NCBI GenBank assembly: GCA_963851105.1
Contig: CAWKNP010000004.1
Location: 407,654-471,653 of the forward strand
Direction of reading: 5' to 3'
DNA length: 64,000 bases
Origin: DATARN01 sp963851105
GTDB taxonomy: Bacteria; Actinomycetota; Acidimicrobiia; Acidimicrobiales; Palsa-688
Each line of letters begins with the position of its first letter. Position 1 is the first letter of the stretch. Positions 9,002 through 17,800 of this stretch are shown here, piece by piece. The position numbers were made by a program, and so were the translations under genes. The notes beneath the pieces were generated by a model. The model saw only the letters and a program-made list of their open reading frames with translations, had not been told where the DNA came from and ran no database searches.

Positions 9002-9715
9002 CTAGCCCGCTTCCCGCACGTCGCGCTCGGCCCAGCCGATCCTGACGTCGGCCTGGCGGAGGTACAGGGGTACCAGTTCGCTGGGGGCGACGAACTCCTC
9101 CCGCACGGCAATCGGCTGCGCCAACTCAACCAGCACCGCTGCCGACGGGTAGGCGCTGCCGCGCTCCGCCACTTCGACATGGTCGACCTCGGCCAGGCGC
9201 TCCTGGTACCGCCAGGCGCCGTCGCCGACGGCGAGGGTGTCGTCGCGGAGGGCGAGAAGCTCCGAGGCCAATTCGTCGGGAGAGGTGACCTTGTAGTCGG
9301 TGACGCGCTGCACCCCGCCGGGCACGGCGCGGTACCAGGCCCAGAAAACCTCGCTGCGGCGGGCATCGATCACCGCCGCGATGAGGCGTTCACTGCCGAC
9401 GCGCCGGTGGGCATAGGCCAAGATGTCGAGGCTCGGCAAACCGATCACAGGGATGCGCAGAGCGGTGGCCAGCGCTTTGGCGGTGGCGATGCCGACCCGC
9501 AGGCCGGTGAACAGTCCCGGACCGATGTCGACCGCGACGACGCCGACAGCACCGAGATCGATCTCGGCCTGGCGGCACAGGTACTCGATGGCGGGGGCCA
9601 GAGTCTCGCAGTGGCGGCGGCCGCGGGCGAGTTGGAACGACGCCACCGGACCCTCGTGGTCACCCAGAGCGCAGCCCACCTGTGAGGTGGCGGTGTCGAT
9701 ACCGAGCACGATCAC
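9002..9715 (-). CDS. tsaB: t6A synthesis protein TsaB
   Basis: A 237-residue inactive ASKHA-fold partner that holds TsaD and TsaE together in t6A synthesis. It opens VIVLGIDTATSQVGCAL and has LAPAIEYL, GVVAVDIGPGLFTGLRVG (the conserved GPGSFTGLR-like motif) and ALRIPVIGLPSLDILA. The GTG at 9715 makes a GTGA overlap with the tsaE stop. The frame is open for another 200 codons upstream, but that stretch is arginine/proline-rich and antisense-like to tsaE, so it is not coding. Confidence 0.94.
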   Translation of the reverse strand: MIVLGIDTATSQVGCALGDHEGPVASFQLARGRRHCETLAPAIEYLCRQAEIDLGAVGVVAVDIGPGLFTGLRVGIATAKALATALRIPVIGLPSLDILAYAHRRVGSERLIAAVIDARRSEVFWAWYRAVPGGVQRVTDYKVTSPDELASELLALRDDTLAVGDGAWRYQERLAEVDHVEVAERGSAYPSAAVLVELAQPIAVREEFVAPSELVPLYLRQADVRIGWAERDVREAG

Positions 9716-10188
9716 GCCAGCACCGCCGCCTGCAGCGCCCGCCCCCGGGCCGCCCACGGAGCCCCGACGGGAATCAGGTCGAAGATCCGCTCGTCGTCGT
9801 CGGTCCCGAAGCCGATCCGGATGTCGAGGTAGTCGGGGGGCAGGACAGGTGTCGCCACCTCGCCCCACTCGATCACCGCGACGGTGGCCTCCTCGATCAG
9901 TTCGGGGAGGGCGAGGTCGATGACCTCCTGCAGGTGCTCGAGACGGTAGAGGTCGGCGTGCAGGAGCCGGCGCCCGTCGGGCGCATCGTAGGTGCGCAGG
10001 AGCGTGAACGTAGGGCTGGTCACCGCCTCGGTGATGCCCATCGCCCGGGCCACGCCCTGGGTGAACGCAGTTTTTCCCGCTCCCAAATCCCCTCCGAGCA
10101 GGATCACGTCGCCAGGGCGCAGCAACGGTTCGACCACCGTAGCCAGCGCGTGGGTGTCGTCGACCGATCGTGACGTGACCCGGATCAT
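9712..10188 (-). CDS. tsaE: t6A synthesis ATPase TsaE
   Basis: A 158-residue P-loop ATPase of the t6A complex. Walker A is GGDLGAGKTAF at about residue 32, followed by the switch-like SPTFTLLRTYD and HADLYRLE, and VAVIEWGE (Walker B region). Length and motif order are standard. The ATG at 10188 overlaps the uracil-DNA glycosylase stop as ATGA, and its own stop overlaps the tsaB GTG. The four-gene run tsaE-tsaB-rimI-tsaD is therefore translationally coupled almost throughout. Confidence 0.95.
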   Translation of the reverse strand: MIRVTSRSVDDTHALATVVEPLLRPGDVILLGGDLGAGKTAFTQGVARAMGITEAVTSPTFTLLRTYDAPDGRRLLHADLYRLEHLQEVIDLALPELIEEATVAVIEWGEVATPVLPPDYLDIRIGFGTDDDERIFDLIPVGAPWAARGRALQAAVLA

Positions 10189-10754
10189 CGCCCGACCCCC
10201 GACAATGCCTCCTTGGCCCGCACGAAGTCGGCGCGCATCTCAGCCAGCACCTCGCCGCCACCCCGCAGGGCGAAGGCGGGATGGTAGGTGGGGACCAGCA
10301 CGGCACCGGCAGCACCCCAGGGGTACACCCGGCCCCGGGTCTGGCGGATGCCATCAGTGGTCTGGAGGAGGAGCTTGGTGGAGAAGTTGCCCAAGGTGAG
10401 TACCACCCGGGGGGCGATCAGCTCGACCTGAGCCTCCAGCCACGGGCGGCAGGCCTCGATCTCGGCCGGGAGCGGGTCGCGGTTGCCCGGCGGCCGGCAC
10501 TTCACCACGTTGGCGATGTACACCGCATCGCGGGTCACGCCGATCTCATCGAGGATCAGCCGGTCGAGCAACTTGCCGGAGCGGCCCACGAACGGGCGGC
10601 CCTGCTGGTCCTCGTCGTGCCCTGGGCCCTCGCCCACGATCATCAGGTCGGCGTGGGGGTCACCTTCTCCGAACACGACCGTCGTACGGCCGCCGGCCAG
10701 GGGGCAGCGCTGGCAAACCAGCGCCTGATCCCTGACCTCCCCGAGTGTGGGCAC
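10185..10754 (-). CDS. Uracil-DNA glycosylase, family 4 (Fe-S type)
   Basis: Removes uracil from DNA. The protein has about 189 residues from the GTG at 10754. Family 4 marks are visible: CQRCPLA near the start, VGEGPGHDEDQQGRPFVGRSG (motif with the catalytic region, here GEGPGxxED), VYIANVVKCRPPGNRDPLPAEIEAC, and HPAFALRGG at the end. Four cysteines (two in CxxC, one in VKCRPP, one in EAC) are placed to bind a 4Fe-4S cluster. A longer in-frame start at 10880 would overlap the preceding hydrolase gene, so the GTG before PTLGEVRDQA is preferred. It lies between an alpha/beta hydrolase and tsaE. Confidence 0.88.
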   Translation of the reverse strand: MPTLGEVRDQALVCQRCPLAGGRTTVVFGEGDPHADLMIVGEGPGHDEDQQGRPFVGRSGKLLDRLILDEIGVTRDAVYIANVVKCRPPGNRDPLPAEIEACRPWLEAQVELIAPRVVLTLGNFSTKLLLQTTDGIRQTRGRVYPWGAAGAVLVPTYHPAFALRGGGEVLAEMRADFVRAKEALSGVGR

Positions 10755-10809
10755 AACGATCGATCGTACTTCGGGGCAGTTGGGAAAAAATGGGCTCTCG
10801 GTGCCGGAC

Positions 10810-11835
10810 TTACGGCGCGATGGGGCGCGTCCGCTCGGCGAAGCCAACCAACAAATCGGCCAGTTGGTCCCGCCGCTCAAACATCACCATGTGCCCGCAT
10901 CCGGGGAGGACGTGCAATTCGGCCACGGGAATGTGGTGGGCGGCATAGCGGCTGTGCCACACCGGAGTCAGGAGGTCACGATTGCCGACCACGACAAGAG
11001 TCGGGGCGGTGATCGATACGAGGAGATGGCGCACGTCCAGGCTGAGCAGGGTCGTGACCAGCTGGCCCACGACGGGCGCCGGCATGGCCGAGGTCATGGC
11101 CCGCAACAACTCCACATGGGTGGGTGAAGGGTCGGACCCGAAGGCCAGCCGGCAGTACACCGCGGCCAAATCCCCGGGTGGCCGCAAGCGCCCGGCGACG
11201 CCTGCGCTGGCCCGGACGTGGCCCCGGCCGGCAACGGGAGTCAGCACCCGAACCAGCTGCGCGGCAGCCGCCGGTACCCCGTTGCCCAGGATGGGGCTGG
11301 CCGACGTGGCGATCAGCACCAGCGACGAAATGGCGCCCGGTACCAGCTCCGGATGATCGGCGAGCAGCTGCATCAGGACCATGGCCCCCATGGAGTGACC
11401 CACGGCCACCGCGTCGCGCAGTTCCAGGGCCTCAATGACCTCCAATGTGTCCCGGGCCATGGCGGCCAAGGTGTACTCGTCGCCACCGGCGCGCGAATGG
11501 CCGTGACCGCGGATGTCGATGGCGACCACCCGGTAGCCCGCTTTGACCAGGTCGAGAAACTGGTAGTGCCACACGACCGACGTCTCGGTCACCCCATGCA
11601 GCATGAGGAACGGGCGGCCCTCGCCCCGTACGGTCACGTGGATCTCGCCGCCGTCACTGGTCGTCACCGTGCGATGGGTCGTGCCCGCGGGCTCGTCGAA
11701 GTCGTCGCCCAGGGCCGGGTCGGGCCGGCGGCGCCAGCGCCGCAGCGAGACCACCCCGGTGACGGCGCCGCCGATAATGCCCGCGGCGCCGACCGCGGCG
11801 GCGCCGAGGGCCAGGCGGGACTTGGTGACCTTCAC
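10810..11835 (-). CDS. Alpha/beta-fold hydrolase with N-terminal signal-anchor
   Basis: A 341-residue serine hydrolase. A hydrophobic helix (residues about 6-28, LALGAAAVGAAGIIGGAVTGVV) suggests membrane anchoring. It is followed by the oxyanion HGVTETS, DIRGHGHS, nucleophile elbow GHSMGAM, acid NRDLLTP and GCGHMVMFE. The substrate is not predictable. The GTG at 11835 overlaps the alr stop as GTGA. In actinobacteria a hydrolase often sits between alr and tsaE, and its role there is unclear. Confidence 0.88.
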   Translation of the reverse strand: MKVTKSRLALGAAAVGAAGIIGGAVTGVVSLRRWRRRPDPALGDDFDEPAGTTHRTVTTSDGGEIHVTVRGEGRPFLMLHGVTETSVVWHYQFLDLVKAGYRVVAIDIRGHGHSRAGGDEYTLAAMARDTLEVIEALELRDAVAVGHSMGAMVLMQLLADHPELVPGAISSLVLIATSASPILGNGVPAAAAQLVRVLTPVAGRGHVRASAGVAGRLRPPGDLAAVYCRLAFGSDPSPTHVELLRAMTSAMPAPVVGQLVTTLLSLDVRHLLVSITAPTLVVVGNRDLLTPVWHSRYAAHHIPVAELHVLPGCGHMVMFERRDQLADLLVGFAERTRPIAP

Positions 11836-12992
11836 TGGCGGTAGACCCGCCGGACACGCGACGACACGCCGCAGACCACCTCGTAGGCGATGGTGTCGAC
11901 CTTCTGGGCCCATTCCCAGGCCGTGATCTCCTCGTCGCCTTGGCGGCCGATCAGCACCACTGTGTCGCCCACCGCCACGTCCGCCCCGGGACCGCAGTCG
12001 ACCAGGATCTGATCCATCGTCACGGTGCCCGCGATCGGGTGGCGCCGGCCGTTGACGAGGACCTCGCCGCCGGTGGCGGCGAGGCGTCGGGTCACCCCGT
12101 CGGCATACCCGAGTGGAACGGTCGCGACAACCGACGCTTGCGCCAGCCGATAGGTGAGCCCGTACGACAGCCGCTCGCCCGCCGCCACCACTTTGACGTG
12201 GGAGACCTGGGCGGCCAGCGCCAGGGCGGGGCGCAACTGGCGGAAGGGCCCCCAGTCGACGAGCGCCGCGCTCGGGGCCAGGCCATACAGGGCGATGCCG
12301 CAGCGCACCAGGTCGAGGCGGCTTTCGGGGTGGACGACGGCGCCCGCCGAGTTGGCGGCGTGAAGGACCCGGGGCGCGATGCCGGCCGCGGCCAAGCGCC
12401 GGGCGGTCGCTTGGAACGTCGCCAGCTGGTCGCCGGTCTCGGGCGCCGCCGGCTCGTCGGCCACCGCGAAATGGGTATAGAGGCCGTCCAGCACGAGCGC
12501 CCGCTCGGACGCGACCTGTTGGGCCAGGCCGAGTGCCTCCTGCGGCGCGGCGCCCACCCGGTGCATCCCGGTGTCAACCTTCAAATGCACCCCGACGGGC
12601 GGACCGCCGGCCGCTTCGGCAGCCGCGGCGAGTGCCCGGACACCGGCGGCGGTGTACACCGTGGCGGTCAGCGCGCCCCGCACCACCTCAGCCATGGCCT
12701 CGCCGGGCGGCTCCGACAGCAGCAGGATCGGGGCGGTCACGCCGGCTGCCCGGAGGTACTGGCCCTCCTCCACCAGAGCCACGGCCAGCCACGTGGCGCC
12801 ACCGGCCAGCGCGGCGGTGGCTACCTCGACAGGGCCGTGGCCGTAGCCCCAGGCCTTCACGACCGCGCACAACCGCGCCGGGGCCACCAGCGCCGCCAGG
12901 AGGCCGGCATTGGCCTCGATGGCTCCGAGATCGATCTCGGCCCACGCCGGGCGCAGGGCGTCGATGCGAGGGGCTACCGGATGAACCGTCAT
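11832..12992 (-). CDS. alr: Alanine racemase (PLP-dependent)
   Basis: Interconverts L- and D-alanine for peptidoglycan. It has 386 residues, the normal length. PLP-binding Lys is in AVVKAWGYGHG near residue 45, where the usual Asp or Asn after KA is replaced by Trp. Other marks are LKVDTGMHRVG, THFAVADE, the catalytic Tyr in ERLSYGLTYR, PLGYADGVTRR and GTVTMDQILVD. The ATG at 12992 starts MTVHPVAPRIDALRPAWAEIDL. Just upstream lies a 92-bp duplicated copy of this start region. Its stop overlaps the hydrolase start. Confidence 0.94.
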   Translation of the reverse strand: MTVHPVAPRIDALRPAWAEIDLGAIEANAGLLAALVAPARLCAVVKAWGYGHGPVEVATAALAGGATWLAVALVEEGQYLRAAGVTAPILLLSEPPGEAMAEVVRGALTATVYTAAGVRALAAAAEAAGGPPVGVHLKVDTGMHRVGAAPQEALGLAQQVASERALVLDGLYTHFAVADEPAAPETGDQLATFQATARRLAAAGIAPRVLHAANSAGAVVHPESRLDLVRCGIALYGLAPSAALVDWGPFRQLRPALALAAQVSHVKVVAAGERLSYGLTYRLAQASVVATVPLGYADGVTRRLAATGGEVLVNGRRHPIAGTVTMDQILVDCGPGADVAVGDTVVLIGRQGDEEITAWEWAQKVDTIAYEVVCGVSSRVRRVYRQ

Positions 12993-13110
12993 GGCGCCGC
13001 GCTCGAGAGCCCGACGCCGACGAGGTTGTCGGCCCACGCCGGGCGCCCGGCGTCGGGGCAAGGGGCCACCCGATGGTCGGTCATGGCGCCGCGTTCGAGA
13101 GCCAGTCGGC
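12943..13110. repeat. 92-bp tandem duplication at the nnrD/alr junction
   Basis: About 74 bases matching from CGGCCCACGCCGGGCGC through GTCATGGCGCCGCG to TTCGAGAGCC occur twice, 92 bases apart, with roughly a dozen mismatches. One copy spans the alr start (12990-12992), the other the nnrD stop (13081-13083). The degree of divergence means it is not a recent duplication. Confidence 0.8.
12989..13084 (-). CDS. 31-codon ORF created by duplication between nnrD and alr
   Basis: The ATG at 13084 overlaps the nnrD stop (ATGA) and the TGA at 12991-12989 overlaps the alr start (ATGA). The predicted peptide begins MTDHRVAPCPDAGRPAWAD, close to the Alr N-terminus (MTVHPVAP..DALRPAWAE), and ends SSAAP, like the NnrD C-terminus (SNAAP). 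It could be a translational coupling relay or simply a relic. No function is proposed. Confidence 0.4.
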   Translation of the reverse strand: MTDHRVAPCPDAGRPAWADNLVGVGLSSAAP

Positions 13111-14457
13111 CACCAGTTCGGGGAGGTCGCCCGCCACCAGGCCGATGCGCCGGCCGTGGCGGGCGGCGCGGCCGTGGACATGAGCGCCGAGGGCGGCGGC
13201 CTCGGGCCCGCCCAAACCGCGGGCCAGGAATGCCCCTATGACGCCGCCCAGCACGTCGCCGGTCCCCGCCGTCGCCAACTGTGACGACCCGCTGGTCACA
13301 AAAAAGGCGTGGCCGTCAGGAGCCGCCACTATCGTCGTAGACCCCTTCAGGAGGACGACGGCGCCCGAGGCGGCGGCCACCGCCCGCACCGCGGCCAGCC
13401 GGTCGTCGCCCGGCGGCCCGCCGGTTATGCGGACGTACTCGCCTTCGTGGGGTGTGATGACGGTGGCCGCGTCCCGCCCCGCCACCGCCTCGTTCAGGTG
13501 GGCGATCGAGCCGAGGGCGTTGAGGGCGTCGGCGTCGACCACGATCGGGGCCTCCACCTGGCGCAGCAGGGCGGTGACCGAGGGCGCGACCGAAGCCCCG
13601 CGCCCGAGGCCAGGGCCGACCACGACCGCCTGGCACCGCGTGGCGGCCTCGGCGGCCGCGGTCTCCCAGCCGGTGGCGGGCAGCTCGACGCCGACCGCCT
13701 CGCCCGAAGGCAGGGAGACCAGCGGCGCGCCCGGCACCCCGAGACGGGCGTAGCCGGCTCCCGCCCGCATGGCGGCGCGGCTCACGAGGGCTGGCGCGCC
13801 CATCATCCCCGGGGAGCCGCCGACCACCAGGACCGCCGACTGCCATTTGTTCGCTTCCCGGAGACGAGCGGGCAGCCAGCGGGCGTCGCTGTCGGTGACG
13901 AGCCACGCGGTGGCGATGGCGGCCACCTCGGCGCCGAGGCCGATGTCGGCGACGACGACGGCGCCGCACAGGTCGGGGCCCGCACCGAGCAGCAGACCCG
14001 GCTTGTAGGCCTGGAACGTCACGGTCGCCACCGCCGCCATCGCGGCGCCGCCGACGGCGCCGGTCGTGCCGCTCAGGCCGGACGGGATGTCGACGGCCAC
14101 TACCGGGGTGTCCCCGACCGCGGGCGGCTGGTACGTCCCCCGGAAGCCGGTCCCGTAGGCGGCGTCGATGACGAGATCAGCCGCCCGCATCGCGGCGCCG
14201 GCAGACGCCGCCGCGGCGTCGAGCACCGTGACCCGGGCTCCTCGCCCCGCCAGCACCTGGGCCGCGGCCCGCCCGTCGGCGCCGTTGTTGCCCTTGCCCG
14301 CCACCACGACAACCCGCCGGCCGTAGGCGCCACCGAGCACGTCGAGCGCCACCCGTGCGACGGCACCCCCGGCGCGGGCGATCAGTACGTCGACCGGCGT
14401 CCGAGCCGCCCGGTCGACGGCCGCCATCTCCTCGGGGGTCACCACCGCGATCGTCAC
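13081..14457 (-). CDS. nnrD: Bifunctional NAD(P)H-hydrate epimerase / ADP-dependent dehydratase
   Basis: Repairs hydrated NAD(P)H. This two-domain protein has 458 residues. The N-terminal epimerase (NnrE) half has VVVVAGKGNNGADGRAAA and DIPSGLSGTTG. The C-terminal ADP-dependent dehydratase (NnrD) half has LVVGGSPGMMGAPALVSRAA, VVVGPGLGRG, ITPHEGEYVRI, VLLKGSTTIV and the phosphate loop ATAGTGDVLGGVIGA. The GTG at 14457 overlaps the acpS stop (GTGA); the open frame further upstream lies within acpS on the same strand in another frame and is not family-like. Confidence 0.95.
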   Translation of the reverse strand: MTIAVVTPEEMAAVDRAARTPVDVLIARAGGAVARVALDVLGGAYGRRVVVVAGKGNNGADGRAAAQVLAGRGARVTVLDAAAASAGAAMRAADLVIDAAYGTGFRGTYQPPAVGDTPVVAVDIPSGLSGTTGAVGGAAMAAVATVTFQAYKPGLLLGAGPDLCGAVVVADIGLGAEVAAIATAWLVTDSDARWLPARLREANKWQSAVLVVGGSPGMMGAPALVSRAAMRAGAGYARLGVPGAPLVSLPSGEAVGVELPATGWETAAAEAATRCQAVVVGPGLGRGASVAPSVTALLRQVEAPIVVDADALNALGSIAHLNEAVAGRDAATVITPHEGEYVRITGGPPGDDRLAAVRAVAAASGAVVLLKGSTTIVAAPDGHAFFVTSGSSQLATAGTGDVLGGVIGAFLARGLGGPEAAALGAHVHGRAARHGRRIGLVAGDLPELVADWLSNAAP

Positions 14458-14828
14458 GGCAGGGCCGCCACGACGGCCTCGGCAATCGACGAGGTGTGGG
14501 TCAGCGACACCAGCCAGCTGCCCACACCCTGCTCGGTGGCCAGGGCGGCGGCCGCTCCGCGGACGTGCAGCACGGGCTGCCCGCCGGCCAGGCGCACCAC
14601 TTCGACGTCGGTCCACTGGAATGCCCCGATGCCGACCCCGAGGGCCTTCATGACCGCTTCTTTGGCGGCGAAGCGCGCCGCCAGGGAGGGGGCGGGGTCG
14701 GCCTGACGGGCGGCGTAGGCCTGTTCGCCGGTGGTGAACAGCCGCGCCGCCATACCGGGGCGGCGGTCGAGGACGGTGCGGAACCGTCCGATGTCGACCA
14801 CGTCGATCCCGAGGCCGATCACGGGCAA
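14454..14828 (-). CDS. acpS: Holo-[acyl-carrier-protein] synthase AcpS
   Basis: Transfers 4'-phosphopantetheine from CoA to ACP. Its 124 residues include VIGLGIDVVDIGRF (Mg-binding Asp), FTTGEQAYA, the signature SLAARFAAKEAVMKALG (catalytic Glu/Lys) and SLTHTSSIAEAVV at the end. The likely start is TTG at 14828; a GTG two codons later (VIGLGIDVV) is equally possible. It follows the GlmS-like gene by 10 bases and overlaps nnrD. Confidence 0.94.
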   Translation of the reverse strand: MPVIGLGIDVVDIGRFRTVLDRRPGMAARLFTTGEQAYAARQADPAPSLAARFAAKEAVMKALGVGIGAFQWTDVEVVRLAGGQPVLHVRGAAAALATEQGVGSWLVSLTHTSSIAEAVVAALP

Positions 14829-14838
14829 GGGGATACGG

Positions 14839-17800
14839 TCAGCGCTGCCAGCGCCCGGCCAGCACGTACACCGGATCGGTCAGCAGCGCGAGCAGCGGCA
14901 CCGATCCCAGGCGCTCGTCGTCGAAGCTGGGCTCGGTCTCGGTCACCGCGTCGGAGAGGGCGGCGTAGCGATTGCGGTACCCCGACAGCACCTGGCGGGC
15001 GCACGGCGGGTCCAGGTAGTCGTGGAGGGCGATGTGCAGCAGCGTCATCCCTGTTACCACGTTGGCCTTGGTCTCCGGGATCAGGATCAGGCTGCGGCCG
15101 TCACGGCCTCCCCGGGCCACGGTCACTTCCCGTTCGGAAGCCACGTGGTGCTTGGTACCGAGCAGGCGGGGATCATGCTCGGTGCGCGACGCGATGCCGA
15201 GTGAGACGCCGCCGCGGTCGACCACCTCGAGGGTGGCTCCGGCGGCCACGTCGCCGTCGATCCGATAGCGGGTGTAGCCCTGGACCGTGTCCACCGCCGG
15301 GTCCAGGGCAGCCAGAGCACGCAGGGCCCGGTAGGACAGGCAGTCGAGGCCGACACCGGTGGCCAGTGTCTCGGCGACGAGCGGAACCTTGAGGAGCGCG
15401 TCCTCGCTACGGGAGATCCCGACGGTCACTGTCTTGGCCTGGTGCTTGATGGCGTCGACGGGCCGGGTCAACTCGCCGGCGGCGATCGTCAGGGCGGCCA
15501 TGAGGTCGGTCACGATGGCACTCGGGGTGCCGACCTTGCCGTACTCGACCTCGTAGCCCTCGATCGGCGCGACGCCGGTCGCGTAGCGCAGCAGCGACGA
15601 GACCTGGACGGCGGTAGCCGCTTCCAGGGCCCCGTTGTAAGCCCCCGACCGCAAGCCCGCGAAGAACGCCGCGCTCGCCGCTTCCAGCGCCGGGCGCACC
15701 AGGGCCAGCAGCCCGTCGGCGGCGGTGACCAGGCCGCCCAAGGGGGGTCCGAGAGCGCTCTCGATGGCGGCCTTGGCCTCACGCAACGGGCGGGCCTGGG
15801 CGTCGATCGCCAGCGCCGCCTCGTACCCGAAGAGGTGCCCGACCATGGCCGACAGCAGGAATGCCACCTCGGGTTCGGCGGCGGGAACCTCGATGGTGTG
15901 CAGGGCGGCAGCGAAGCGACCGGCCTCCCCCCGGCTGGCAACAACCACCGGGGCGGCGCGGTGGGCGCGGTAGATGGCGACCTCTTTGGCCACGTCGTCG
16001 GCCGTAGGGCCGGCCAGGCCAGTGGCGCACACGATGATCATGGGCTCCGACGACAGGTCGATGTGCTTCTTGTCCTCGGTACCGTCGCAGGCGATGGAGT
16101 TGTAGCAGAGCTCCGAAAGCTTGATGCGGATCTCGGCGGCGGCCACGCGGTTGGGCCCGTTGCCGACCACCGCCCAATGGCGCCGGTAGGGCGCAACGCT
16201 GCCCGCCGCGGCCGCGATCGCTTCACGTGTGGCCAGCACCTCCTCCATGGCGTCGGGCAGCTCCCGCAGCCCCCGCAGCAGCCGGTCGGCTCGCGCCGCC
16301 CGAGCCCCGTCCCGGCCGCCCAATTGCCGGCCCAGGTCAAGGGCCAGGAGGAACCCCGCCGCCACCTGGGCGTAGAAGGCCTTGGTCGACGCCACGCTCA
16401 TCTCGACGTCGCGGCCGTCGGAGGTGTAGAGGACACCGTCGGACTTCTCGACCAGGTCGCTGTTGCGGCGGTTGACGATGGAGACCACGAACGCGCCCCG
16501 GTTGCGGACCAGGTCCACGGTCCGGTTGGTGTCGGTGGTGGTCCCGGATTGGCTGACCGCGATGACCAGCGTGTCGGCCATGTCGTCGGTCAGGGCGAAA
16601 CCGGACAGCTCGGTGGCCAAGATGGCCTGCACCGTGATCAACCGTGTCGGCAGGGAATCGGCGAGCACGGTGGCCAGGCTCTGGCCGGCCACCGCCGCCG
16701 TGCCCTGCCCGATCACGCAGATCCGGGTGATCGTGCCCGCCGCCAGCCGTGCGATCAGCTCGGGCGGCAAGGCGGCCGGCCCAACCTGGGCGAAGAGCTG
16801 GCCGGACTGGTCGTCGATGGCGATCTTGCCTCGCAGCGTCTTGCGGAACGAGTGGGGCGCCTCGGTGATCTCCTTTAGGAGGAAATGGGGAAAACCGCCC
16901 CTGTCGATGTCGCGTGTCGTGATCTCGGCGGTACGGACCTCGCCCGGGGCCACGGGCAGCGGGGCGGCGTCGTACGTCAGGCGGCGTACCCCGGCCAGCG
17001 TGCCCGCTCGGCGCCGGTCGAGCACGATCACCTGGCCGGGTCCCGCAGCCGCGCCCGAGCTCGAGTCCGGCGTGGTCTCGCCGTCCATGCGCAGATACGA
17101 CGACGTCTCCTGGACCAATCCGTAGGCCTCGCTGGCCACGATGAAGGCGTCTTCGGCCAGGCCTACGTTCAGGGACTGGCCGCTGCCCCGCAGCGCCAGG
17201 TGAAGCTCGTCAGCCGACCCGGCGGCGCTGAGCGCAATGGCAACCGAGCCGTCGAAGCGCGACGCGCTGCGGCAGAACGCCTCGGCCAGCGGTACGCCCT
17301 GGGCCAGGCAGCGCGATACCACGACGGGCACCACCTTGGTGTCGGTGGTGATCTCGGGCGCGATGGCCAGCCCGTCGCTGTCGCGCAGGTTGACGTAATT
17401 GTCGACGTCGCCGTTGACGGCGGCGACGACGTAAGGACCGCCTGCGCCCGTGCACTCCTCGCTGTTCAAAGGGTGGGCGTTGGCCTGGGAAATGATGCCG
17501 ACGCTGGCCCATCGGGTGTGGCCGACGACGGTGACCTCGGCAGTCGGGCTGGCCAGGGCAAGGTGCAGCAGGGGGTCGGAGCTGATGGCGGCCCGCAGGG
17601 CGCGCGTGTTGTCGCCCAACTCGCCGATCTCGGCGGCCGCCTTGTACACCAGGCTCAGGTCGCCGTTGGGCGTGCGCACCGCCATCGACGTGAACAGTCG
17701 ATCGGTCGCCCGGGCGCCGAGCATGGCTGCCAGCTCGGGCTGCTGCAGGTCGATGCTGTGGCCGGTGACCAGGAGGTGGATGCCGGCGGAGTCGCGCCCT

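Noticed and set aside
9716..10354. 200-codon upstream extension of tsaB
   Set aside because: Arg/Pro-rich text lying over tsaE in another frame; the TsaB family begins at the GTG at 9715.
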